From positions 62,001 through 126,000 of the forward strand of contig NZ_PGFC01000003.1 of the NCBI RefSeq assembly GCF_002797875.1: a stretch of DNA of 64,000 nucleotides, given 5' to 3'. Position numbers and translations under genes: made by a program. Shown here in pieces: positions 18,634 to 26,623 of this stretch (the first letter of the stretch is position 1; every line of letters starts with the position of its first letter). The notes below the pieces were generated by a model. It was not told the origin of the DNA. It made no database searches and worked only from the letters and a program-made list of their open reading frames with translations. This DNA comes from Pseudoscardovia suis (GTDB lineage Bacteria; Actinomycetota; Actinomycetes; Actinomycetales; Bifidobacteriaceae).

Positions 18634-20778
18634 ATGGCAGACGCATCACCTACAGAACGGTTTCCGTTCCTCAGGAGATTCGCCGGCGACGGCTCTGGCC
18701 AGCAAGGTGACGGTCAGTCACTGGCACAGCAATCATCGAACAACGGTTCAGGCCAATGGGACAATACGCAATCAGGGCAGTTCCAGCAGGGATACTCGAA
18801 CTTCTCAGCAAACCCACAGGGCCAAGGTCAGCAATATGGCACCGATCAATACGGAAATCCGTATGTGACGTCCGTAAATGGTGGCGCAAACCCGCCAGAT
18901 GCCACACGCCCCCGCCATGCACTGCCCAATGCATCCTCCCCAGATGACGCATTGGCACGCGCCGCCTCCGCGATCGCCAACGCGCGTCGTGAAAGCATGC
19001 CGCCTGCCATGCGCCCGGGAACGCGCCAAGGCGCCAGCGGTACCAACCCCGGCTCGCCCGCCACGCCTGGTGACAAGTCCGGGCAATCCAACGGCCAGGC
19101 TGCTGGACAACCCACCGGGCACAACGCCTCTGCTCCGAATGGTCAGAATGGTCAGAACAACCAGCCGCGCCAATCCGACGATTCCGCCGCCGAACGTGCG
19201 GAAGCCCAGCAGGCGAAGCTTCTCAGCGCCGATGAGAAGGAGGCCCAACAAGCGCAGCAGCTCGCACGCAGCATGAGCCTGCCGTACGTCGATCTCGACG
19301 AATATCAGATCGACAAGACGGTCGTCAACATCGTGCCCGGCGAACTGTGCCGCAAGAACCACATGCTGCCCATCGACATCATCAAGGGTCAGCTCGCGGT
19401 CGCCACGTCCGATCCGACGAACTTCTCGGCGATCGACGACATCTCCGCGGCAACAGGCATGACCGTGCTGCCCATGGTCGCCGCTGCGAGCAAGGTGGAC
19501 CAGTCCATCAACCGCTATCTGCGCGCCAATGATGAGCTGAAGGAAATCTCGGACGAGATCGTCGCCAACACCCGCAGGGAGGTCCAGCTCGACGACAGTC
19601 AAGAGGACGCCGAAGCGTCAAGCCCTGTGGCACGCTTCGTGTCGCTTATCATCAACCAGGCAATCGACGACCACTGCTCCGATATCCATATCGAGCCTCA
19701 GGAAGACGGCCTGCAGGTAAGGTTCCGCATCGATGGCGTGCTCCACGTGTTCCAGAAAGCCCCGCGTGAGATGACCCAAGGCGTCATCAGCCGCATCAAG
19801 GTGCTTTCGGACATGGATATCGGTGAGCACCGCAAGCCTCAGGATGGCCGTATCACCGTGCGTCACAACGGCAAGAACATCGATCTTCGTGTCGCAGCGC
19901 TGCCCACCGTGTGGGGCGAGAAAATCGTCATGCGTATTCTCTCCACACCAGCCGGCAACCTCAAAGTCGAGGATCTGAACTTCTCGGAACGCAATTACAC
20001 AGTGTTCAAAAACGCCTACTCCCGCCCGTATGGCATGGTGCTCGTCACCGGTCCTACCGGTTCAGGTAAGTCGACGACGCTGTACGCCACGTTGGGCAAC
20101 GTGGCGCGCCCTGAAATCAACGTGATCACCGTCGAAGACCCTGTCGAGTTCCGCATGAAGGGCATCAACCAGGTGCAGGTGAACAAAAAGGCCGGCATGA
20201 CATTCGCCGCCGCCTTGAGGTCCATCCTGCGTGCCGACCCTGATGTGGTGCTCATCGGCGAGATTCGTGATGCCGAGACTGCGAAGATCGCAACCGAGGC
20301 AGCATTGACCGGCCACTTGGTGCTCTCCACCCTCCACACCAACGATGCGCCGAGCGCCGTGTCCCGTCTGGTGGAGATGGGCGTGGAGCCGTTCCTCATC
20401 TCGGCATCACTGTGTGCCGTGATGGCGCAGCGACTTGCCCGCCGCCTGTGCCCGTATTGCAAGAAGGAAGACAAGGCGACGCCGCAGGAACTGCGTCTGA
20501 TGGAAGTGCCGTGGAAGGAAGGCGACGAACTTCCCACAGTGTTCCGCCCGGTCGGATGCAAGGAATGTTCGAACACCGGCTACCACGGACGTGTCGCCGT
20601 GCAGCAGGTCATGGGCGTGAGCGACACCATGGAATCGATGATTGCCACTGGCAGCACCGCTCTCGAAATCCAGCAGCAAGCCGAAAAGGAAGGCATGACC
20701 AGCTTGCGTGCCGACGGCTGGGACAAGGTGAAGCAAGGCATCACGTCGATCGAGGAGGTTGTGCGAGTGACGGTGTGA
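18634..20778 (+). CDS. pilB: PilB-type pilus extension ATPase with disordered N-terminus
   Basis: This GspE/PilB ATPase powers pilus extension. Residues 1-200 are low-complexity, rich in Q, G, N and S (GQQGDGQ, GQFQQGYSNFSANPQGQGQQYG). The N-terminal GspE domain follows (about 205-300), then the motor with Walker A GPTGSGKSTT (about 473), Walker B DPDVVLIGEIRD and the His box HLVLSTLHTND. A zinc-type four-Cys element CPYC...CKEC (about 605-646) is intact, as in true PilB. The start at 18634 has GGGAGGG. At 714 residues it exceeds the usual 560 by the extension. It is separated from pilT by 367 bases. Confidence 0.95.
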   Translation: MADASPTERFPFLRRFAGDGSGQQGDGQSLAQQSSNNGSGQWDNTQSGQFQQGYSNFSANPQGQGQQYGTDQYGNPYVTSVNGGANPPDATRPRHALPNASSPDDALARAASAIANARRESMPPAMRPGTRQGASGTNPGSPATPGDKSGQSNGQAAGQPTGHNASAPNGQNGQNNQPRQSDDSAAERAEAQQAKLLSADEKEAQQAQQLARSMSLPYVDLDEYQIDKTVVNIVPGELCRKNHMLPIDIIKGQLAVATSDPTNFSAIDDISAATGMTVLPMVAAASKVDQSINRYLRANDELKEISDEIVANTRREVQLDDSQEDAEASSPVARFVSLIINQAIDDHCSDIHIEPQEDGLQVRFRIDGVLHVFQKAPREMTQGVISRIKVLSDMDIGEHRKPQDGRITVRHNGKNIDLRVAALPTVWGEKIVMRILSTPAGNLKVEDLNFSERNYTVFKNAYSRPYGMVLVTGPTGSGKSTTLYATLGNVARPEINVITVEDPVEFRMKGINQVQVNKKAGMTFAAALRSILRADPDVVLIGEIRDAETAKIATEAALTGHLVLSTLHTNDAPSAVSRLVEMGVEPFLISASLCAVMAQRLARRLCPYCKKEDKATPQELRLMEVPWKEGDELPTVFRPVGCKECSNTGYHGRVAVQQVMGVSDTMESMIATGSTALEIQQQAEKEGMTSLRADGWDKVKQGITSIEEVVRVTV

Positions 20779-21145
20779 GACACCGCCGCTTGTCTTACCA
20801 CAATCGAACATTTCAGCGTTTGTGTTTGCTCGTGCGAGATCCAAGCTGTTTCGCCCATTGTGCTGGTGCGGAACAGCTTGGATCGAGATGGAAACAGCAC
20901 AGTTGCCGCAGCATCCATCCAACACGCAACGCACACAGACGCTGGGAACTTGGGTTAGAATCGGCTTCAGAGGTTTGCAGCGGCTTGCCGATGTTGGCAG
21001 TGTCGAAGCAGCGCAGCCCACACGCACCGCCGCGAACCTGAAACCGAGAGAAAAATCTCCTGTGATGTATCGAACGGCATCATTGCGTGTTTGTTTGGGC
21101 GTTGCGGGACCACAACCAAAGGGAAAGAGAGTCAGAGGTGCAGCA
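20779..21145. other. pilB-pilT intergenic region
   Basis: No gene is seen. The region holds the strong hairpin at 20838-20884. About 70 bases after it is a possible -10, TAGAAT (20956-20961), without a good -35, which would leave a leader of roughly 180 bases before pilT. An in-frame extension of pilT runs back to 20822 but lacks a ribosome site and conserved content. Confidence 0.45.
20838..20884 (+). other. Long hairpin between pilB and pilT (element 1 of a look-alike pair)
   Basis: Arms GATCCAAGCTGTTTC (20838-20852) and GGAACAGCTTGGATC (20870-20884) pair over 15 bp with one G-U. The 17-base loop contains CCATTGTGCT. No U tract follows, so it is not a plain intrinsic terminator. Outer bases ATCCAA/TTGGAT and the CCATTG core recur in the hairpin at 36795-36840. 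Confidence 0.6.
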
Positions 21146-24100
21146 ATGACGAATGATCAGCAACCACGTGGCAGCGACCCCGTCGACTCGGACAATGATG
21201 ACCTGTCGAACCTCAAGGGCGTGACCATGCCTAGCGAAATGTCCGGCGACAACTCCGGTTCGCAAGGATCCATGGACATGGGATTCTTTGACATTCTCGA
21301 CACCGAGGCACCGTTCAACGCCGAAGGCGATTCACAGCTGAGAAATGCCGCAGGTGGCAATCAGCACAATGACGCTGCGGATGGAAACACCACTAGCGGC
21401 GCTGCGAATGGGCCAGCCGCCGCATCCGCAGCGCAAGCCGAGCAAAACGCCGATGATGCGGCAAATGCACGTGCCGAGGCGGCGATAGCCAGGGCGCTGG
21501 GCCATATGCCCAATGCCGGTGCCACCAGCCAAGCTCCCCGTTCAGGGAATACGTCCAATCGCCCCAACGGGATGCAGGGCAATTCCATACCGCCTGACCT
21601 GACAGCGCAACGGCTGGCACACCAAAATCAGGCCAACGCTGCCGCCCGCCCCGCAACGGCGCAGCAGGCACGTGAATTCGCTCGCGAGAACGCCGCCCGC
21701 AATCCTTTCGCCCATCCATTGCCCCCGCAGCAGAACGCCGGCACGGATGCCAATGGCACCGCAGCAAACCGTTCACAAGGCGCCTCCGGGCAATCAGCCA
21801 CACGCGAAGGAACGAAACAGCCCACCGCCAATGACGGCAGCAACACAGCTGCACAGGCTTCGCAAGAAAGCAGCGCATCACAACACAAGGGCGCATCGCA
21901 ACGCAAGGATGCAGCAAAGAAAGAGAAAGAAGGCGCCCCCGAGGAAGACAGCATGCTTGCCGCCTTGGAGTCCGCCCATGCCGCCGCTCGCCTCAATGAC
22001 CGCACGGAGCAGGCGCCGCAGCCAGCGGCATCGCAAACCCGCACCCCTGCTCCGATCGACATCCAGCAGCTTCGCCTCCAGGCACGTTCCATGGTGAACC
22101 AAAACGACGCGGACGTAGCGGCTCAGCGTGCCGCCGATGCCGAACGCCGCCGCAAGGCCGATGAACTGATGCTGCAGCAGCAGAAGGAGTCTGAGGAGCG
22201 CGTGCGTCGGGCGCAGATGCGTCGGCAGGCACAGCGTGCCGCTCTCGCGCAGCAGGCAGCCCCTGAATCCGCACAATCGGCATCTCAGCAGGCCGCCGAT
22301 TCCAAGCAGGCAGCTGGATCCAAGCAGGCAGCTGGATCCAAGCAGACAGCTGAATCCAAACAAGCACAGGGCAATGGCGGGGCGACACCCCAGCAGCCGA
22401 CAGCCGCAGCATCCAACAACACAGCAATGCAGGACGCTGCACGGCAACGTGGCAACGCGCCGCAAAACCCCGCGCATCCGGCTACGCCAGCCACCGCCGC
22501 ACCACAATCTTCCGAAGAGTCGGAAGCCATCAAGGCTGCGCGCGCAAAGGCAGAGCGTCTCAGGGCTGCGAGGGCTCGCAACGAGGAGGCGGCACGGGCA
22601 GCGGTGCAAGGCTCAGGCCAGCAACCCGCACGTCCCCAGTCGCCGTTGGGCGCGCCAAGCACACAGGATGCCGCCGCTCTCAAGGCATCGAACTTTGCTC
22701 AGGCACTGGCCAACGCCAAGGAGGCGCGCCGTCAGATGCAGCAAAGTACACCGCAGGCAGCTACGCGCAATGATGCCGCGCCGCAGGCAGCTGTCCAGCA
22801 AACAACCAAGCCGCAAACTGCCGCGCCGCAAACTGCCGCGCCGCAAGCCGCTGCCCCGCAAACTGCACCGCAGCAGGACCAGCAACCGCAGCAAGGCCAA
22901 CCCCAGCAACCCCAGACCCAGACTCCGGCTCAGTCCCCTGCCAATCAATCATCGGCAGATGCATCTCACGCCGCTCAGTCTCACAACACGACACCGTCTC
23001 AAAACAAGGTTCCATCTCAAGAGAAGGACAATTCTTCCGCCATGTTCAATCCATTTGAATCGCGAAGCCGCGATAACTCCTCAAAAAATGACTTCAACGC
23101 TGTCCCCGCACAAAACCAGCAATACCAGCAGGCTCAACAAGGCGGATACCAAGGGTACCAGCAGGCCTATCAGGGCCAGCCTCAACAAGGCGGATACGCG
23201 CAGCAACAAGGCTACGGGCAGCAGGCCGGCTATGGGCAGCAGCAAGGCTACGCACAGCAGGGCTACCAGAACGGCTATGCAAACGCCACCGGCTATGGGC
23301 AGCAGCCCCAGCAGGGATACCAGGATGCGCCGACGCAGCAGTTGTCGCCCCAACAGCTGCAGGAGCTACAGCGCATGAGGCAGCAAAGCTACCAGCAGAC
23401 ACAACCCCAGCAAATGCAACAGCAGCAAATGCAACAGCAGGCTCAGCCGCAGCAGCAACAAAACGGCGACCTGCGCAGCCTCGATGGAATCCCGGGACTG
23501 TATGTCAAGCCCGATCATTTCGTGGTGCCCGAGCATCAGGATGACGAAAAGTCCAAGGCTAACGAAAAGCGCATCGCGCTTGCAGACGCGGTCGTCAAGC
23601 AGATGGACGTGCAGTATCCGGATGCAGATCCGGAGTTCGTCGAAGCGCTCAAGCAATTGACGCTGAGGAATGCTTCCGATATGCATCTGGTCGTCGGAGC
23701 CCACCCCACGCTCCGTGTGGACGGCAAATTGACGCAGCTGACGGATCTGTCCGTCTGGGATGGCAACAAGACATGGGATGTTGTCAAGATCATGACGACG
23801 GAGGAAGACCGGGAGCGCTTCGAGAAGGACCTCGAGCTCGATCTGTCGTTCGCCATCGGCCAGCTTGAACGCTTCCGTGTCAATATCTTCCGCGATAGGC
23901 TCGGCGTCGGCTTGGCATTGCGAACGATTCCGCTCGAGATCAAGAACGCCCAGCAGCTGGGCCTCGATCCTCGCATCGCCGATCTGGCGCTGCTGCCGCG
24001 TGGCCTTGTGCTGGTCTGCGGTCCTACCGGTTCCGGCAAGTCCACGACGCTTGCCGCCATCGTCGACAAAGCGAATGCCGAACGTCACGATCACATCATC

Positions 24101-24697
24101 ACAATCGAGGATCCTATCGAGTTCGTGCATCAGCACAAGCAGTGCATCGTCAATCAGCGTGAAATCGGCACCGATACGAAGAGCTTCGCTGAAGCACTCA
24201 AGCACGCTCTTCGTGAAGACCCCGACATCATCATGGTCGGCGAGTTGCGAGACCTGGAGACCATCTCGACGGCACTGACAGCCGTGGAAACCGGCCATTT
24301 GGTGTTCGCCACGCTGCACACTCAGGACGCCGCATCCACCGTGGACCGTCTGATCGACGTGTATCCCGAGAACCAACAGCAGCAGATTCGAATCCAGGTC
24401 GCTTCCACATTGCAGGCGGTGATCGTGCAGACACTGCTGCCCAGGGCTTCGGGCAAGGGACGTGCCCCGGCAACGGAGGTCATGTATTCCACGCCGGCAA
24501 TCGCCGCATTGATCCGTGGCGCAAAGACGCATCAAATCCGTACCCAGCTGCAGGCCGGTGGAGAAATCGGTATGCATACGCTCGATCAGGATCTGGCGCG
24601 TTTGGTGACCAAGGGCATCGTGAACCAGCAGGACGCCGTGAAGAAGTGCCAGGTGCGCGAGGAATTCGAGGCGCTGTGCCAGCGCGGCATCGCCTGA
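21146..24697 (+). CDS. pilT: PilT-type pilus retraction ATPase with about 800-residue disordered extension
   Basis: The C-terminal 370 residues are a complete PilT: ALKQLTLRNASDMHLVVGA (about 827), Walker A GPTGSGKSTT (about 959), Walker B DPDIIMVGELRD (about 1025), His box HLVFATLHTQDAASTVDRLI, and the PilT C-terminal region. Ahead of it lie some 800 residues of Ala/Gln/Ser/Pro-rich sequence. This includes an SKQAAG repeat (about 388-405), charged helical stretches and a Tyr/Gln/Gly prion-like block (about 664-728). PilT normally has about 350-370 residues, so 1183 is extreme. The start at 21146 has GAGGTG upstream. PilT depolymerises pili, giving twitching or DNA uptake. Confidence 0.92.
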   Translation: MTNDQQPRGSDPVDSDNDDLSNLKGVTMPSEMSGDNSGSQGSMDMGFFDILDTEAPFNAEGDSQLRNAAGGNQHNDAADGNTTSGAANGPAAASAAQAEQNADDAANARAEAAIARALGHMPNAGATSQAPRSGNTSNRPNGMQGNSIPPDLTAQRLAHQNQANAAARPATAQQAREFARENAARNPFAHPLPPQQNAGTDANGTAANRSQGASGQSATREGTKQPTANDGSNTAAQASQESSASQHKGASQRKDAAKKEKEGAPEEDSMLAALESAHAAARLNDRTEQAPQPAASQTRTPAPIDIQQLRLQARSMVNQNDADVAAQRAADAERRRKADELMLQQQKESEERVRRAQMRRQAQRAALAQQAAPESAQSASQQAADSKQAAGSKQAAGSKQTAESKQAQGNGGATPQQPTAAASNNTAMQDAARQRGNAPQNPAHPATPATAAPQSSEESEAIKAARAKAERLRAARARNEEAARAAVQGSGQQPARPQSPLGAPSTQDAAALKASNFAQALANAKEARRQMQQSTPQAATRNDAAPQAAVQQTTKPQTAAPQTAAPQAAAPQTAPQQDQQPQQGQPQQPQTQTPAQSPANQSSADASHAAQSHNTTPSQNKVPSQEKDNSSAMFNPFESRSRDNSSKNDFNAVPAQNQQYQQAQQGGYQGYQQAYQGQPQQGGYAQQQGYGQQAGYGQQQGYAQQGYQNGYANATGYGQQPQQGYQDAPTQQLSPQQLQELQRMRQQSYQQTQPQQMQQQQMQQQAQPQQQQNGDLRSLDGIPGLYVKPDHFVVPEHQDDEKSKANEKRIALADAVVKQMDVQYPDADPEFVEALKQLTLRNASDMHLVVGAHPTLRVDGKLTQLTDLSVWDGNKTWDVVKIMTTEEDRERFEKDLELDLSFAIGQLERFRVNIFRDRLGVGLALRTIPLEIKNAQQLGLDPRIADLALLPRGLVLVCGPTGSGKSTTLAAIVDKANAERHDHIITIEDPIEFVHQHKQCIVNQREIGTDTKSFAEALKHALREDPDIIMVGELRDLETISTALTAVETGHLVFATLHTQDAASTVDRLIDVYPENQQQQIRIQVASTLQAVIVQTLLPRASGKGRAPATEVMYSTPAIAALIRGAKTHQIRTQLQAGGEIGMHTLDQDLARLVTKGIVNQQDAVKKCQVREEFEALCQRGIA

Positions 24698-24732
24698 GAG
24701 ACCGACGACGTGCCGCCTTTATGACGGCGCAA

Positions 24733-24793
24733 TTCTGAAGGCGCCACGAGTCCTTCAGAAGGTGAGGGCGGGACCATGGGGTTCCGCCCTTTT
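24733..24793 (+). terminator. pilT terminator (two stacked hairpins)
   Basis: A first stem TTCTGAAGG / CCTTCAGAA (24733-24741, 24752-24760) is followed by GGGCGGGACC / GGTTCCGCCC (24766-24775, 24780-24789; one G-U) and TTTT at 24790-24793. It lies 35 bases past the pilT stop and closes the pilus locus. Confidence 0.82.
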
Positions 24794-25007
24794 GCTATTG
24801 CTGCGCTGTTCTTGCGCTGTCTTGCGCTGTTCCCGCGGTATTGCCTACAATGCCCCGCGTTATTGCTGCGCTGTTTCCTGTGCCGCTCCGCTCATTCCCC
24901 GCGCTATACCCGCGCTATACCCGCCCGTGCCCGGTTCCACACCGCGGCGTATATTCGAACACGACGCGGTCGTTCCCCGCCATCGCCGCGATACGGAAAG
25001 GACCCCC
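24794..25007. other. Upstream region of thiM, low-complexity
   Basis: Short direct repeats dominate: TTGCGCTGTT/C several times (24802-24836 and again near 24862) and GCGCTATACCC twice (24901-24923). No gene is seen. I looked for a TPP riboswitch, given the thiamine genes that follow, and do not find its conserved CUGAGA or GAUCUGG elements. Confidence 0.5.
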
Positions 25008-25928
25008 ATGGCTTCTCAACAATTCGATTCCCCTCAATCTGCCGCTGCACACGACGCACCGGCTGGCGCACATTGGCTTGCCGCCACCGACCCTGTGCGC
25101 GAGAAAATCCGCGCAGCTGCACAATCAGTGCGCGACACCACTCCCCTCGCCCAGTCAGTGACGAATTTCGTCACAGTGAACTTCGTGGCGAATGCCCAGC
25201 TGGCGGCAGGCGGCACCGCCGCAATGAGCTATCTGCCCGATGATGTGCTCGCAACCGCGCAGCTGTGCCATGCCTCTTACATCAACGTGGGCACGTTGCA
25301 GCCGTATTACCGCGAGGCGTTCCCCCAGATCGCCGAAGGCTTCCGCAAGCTGGGGCATCCGTGGGTGCTTGACCCGGTGGCGGCAGGCATCGGAGAGACG
25401 CGCAGTGCGATCCTCATGGCGTTCCGCGACAACCCTCCGGCAGTGGTGCGCGGCAATGCGTCCGAAATCATCACGCTGACGCGCATGTGGGGCCTTGACT
25501 CCGACGATCCAGATGGTGCTGATGCATCCGCGAACCGTCCGCAGGGCGTGGAATCCGTGGATGGCGTGGATGCGGCGCGTGATGCCGCTATCAGGCTCGC
25601 ACGATTCATCGGCGGCGCGGTTGCGGTTTCCGGCGAGGTTGATTTGGTGACCGACGGCGAGCGCGTGTTCCGTTTGGCTGGCGGCAGCGCATACATGACG
25701 AAAATCACCGGAGCGGGCTGCTCGCTGGGCGGCGTCGTCGGCACGTATCTGGCGGTGAGCGATCCTCTCACCGCTGCCCTTGGTGCCAGCGCGCTGTATA
25801 ACGTGGCTGGTTCCGCCGCCGACGCTCGCGCGAAAGGTCCGGGCAGCTTCCAAGTCGAATTCCTCGACGCCCTGTGGAATACAACGCCGCAGCAAATCGC
25901 CAATGGCTTGATCGCTGTGGAAGACTGA
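25008..25928 (+). CDS. thiM: Hydroxyethylthiazole kinase
   Basis: ThiM phosphorylates 4-methyl-5-(2-hydroxyethyl)thiazole for thiamine salvage. Visible signatures are PLAQSVTNFVTVNFVANAQLAAGGTAAMSY (the Q of PL.QSVTN and the usual N-rich loop), HASYINVGTL, PWVLDPVAAGIGETR, VVRGNASEI, and the ATP/Mg loop KITGAGCSLGGVVG with its catalytic Cys. The length of 306 is a little above the typical 270 because of a 30-residue N-terminal tail. GAAAGGA lies upstream of the start. The next gene encodes a thiamine-binding protein, which supports a thiamine salvage role. Confidence 0.93.
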   Translation: MASQQFDSPQSAAAHDAPAGAHWLAATDPVREKIRAAAQSVRDTTPLAQSVTNFVTVNFVANAQLAAGGTAAMSYLPDDVLATAQLCHASYINVGTLQPYYREAFPQIAEGFRKLGHPWVLDPVAAGIGETRSAILMAFRDNPPAVVRGNASEIITLTRMWGLDSDDPDGADASANRPQGVESVDGVDAARDAAIRLARFIGGAVAVSGEVDLVTDGERVFRLAGGSAYMTKITGAGCSLGGVVGTYLAVSDPLTAALGASALYNVAGSAADARAKGPGSFQVEFLDALWNTTPQQIANGLIAVED

Positions 25929-25998
25929 CCTGCGTCGTTTTCGTCACGCCTCAGGGCATCCCGATGTCCTGAGGCACAAAACCAAAGAAAGGAATTCC

Positions 25999-26418
25999 AT
26001 GACATCCGCATCTACGCACGGCAACTGCACCATTGATGACAACAGTGGCAAGCGCGCCCCGAAGTCGCCCACCGATCCCACGTATGTCAATACGCTCGCA
26101 TCAGTGGCGATCTATCCCAATGGCGTGGGCGAAGAACTGTCGCAATATGTGAGCCAAGCGGTCGAGGTGATTCGCGAATCCGGATTGACGAACGAAACCC
26201 ATTCGATGGCGACGGAAATCGAAGGCGACCTTGATGATGTGCTGCGAGTGATTCGCGATGCCACGATGAAGCTTGCCGGGCAGGGATACCGCACGGGCGT
26301 GCATCTGTCGCTTGACATCCGTCCTAAGTTCCGGGATCAGATGCATGCGAAAGTCAAGCTCGTCGATTCCATTCTCGCCCAGCAAGATGACGCGACGCAC
26401 GATGAAAACGCGCTGTGA
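25999..26418 (+). CDS. MTH1187-family thiamine-binding protein (DUF77)
   Basis: After about 28 unconserved residues the protein reads VNTLASVAIYPNGVGEELSQYVSQAVEVIRESGLTNETH, then MATEIEGDLDDVLRVIRDATMKL and GVHLSLDIRP. This is the ferredoxin-like fold of the MTH1187/YkoF-type family, members of which bind thiamine or its pyrimidine. The core length of about 100 residues is normal. It is 70 bases behind thiM on the same strand, probably in one transcript. AAAGGA precedes the ATG. A 60-bp repeat begins at its stop codon. Confidence 0.85.
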   Translation: MTSASTHGNCTIDDNSGKRAPKSPTDPTYVNTLASVAIYPNGVGEELSQYVSQAVEVIRESGLTNETHSMATEIEGDLDDVLRVIRDATMKLAGQGYRTGVHLSLDIRPKFRDQMHAKVKLVDSILAQQDDATHDENAL

Positions 26419-26533
26419 AACCGCGCTATGAATACTATGAAACCGTGCAGCGAAACCGCACTGGAAACGGTGCTGTGAAACCGCACTGTGAATACTGCGA
26501 AACGGTGCTGCGAAACCGCACTGGAAACGGTGC
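26411..26533. repeat. Two copies of a 60-bp tandem repeat
   Basis: The stretch from the thiamine-binding gene stop onward repeats with an exact 60-base period. CTGTGAAACCGC...GAATACT occurs at about 26413 and 26473, and CGAAACCGCACTGGAAACGG at 26451 and 26511. Copies differ at about six positions. Within each copy GAAACCG/GAAACGG occurs four times. Confidence 0.85.
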
Positions 26534-26535
26534 AT

Positions 26536-26570
26536 AACAAAACCGCGGCGTGAATCTGAACGCCGCGGTT
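26536..26570 (-). terminator. uppS terminator
   Basis: A perfect 11-bp stem AACCGCGGCGT (26541-26551) with ACGCCGCGGTT (26560-26570) and an 8-base loop is followed on the minus strand by TTGTT. It lies about 55 bases past the uppS stop and also separates it from the converging thiamine genes. Confidence 0.75.
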
Positions 26571-26623
26571 AATAATCTGGTCGCGGTCAAATAGCACCGC
26601 GGCCACAACGTTTTACGCCTTCT

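Noticed and set aside
23366-24577. Minus-strand 403-aa frame opposite pilT
   Set aside because: It lies antisense to the conserved PilT core, whose codon pattern explains the open frame.
24698-25007. TPP riboswitch upstream of thiM
   Set aside because: The conserved CUGAGA and GAUCUGG-type segments and the expected stems are not found; the region is low-complexity.
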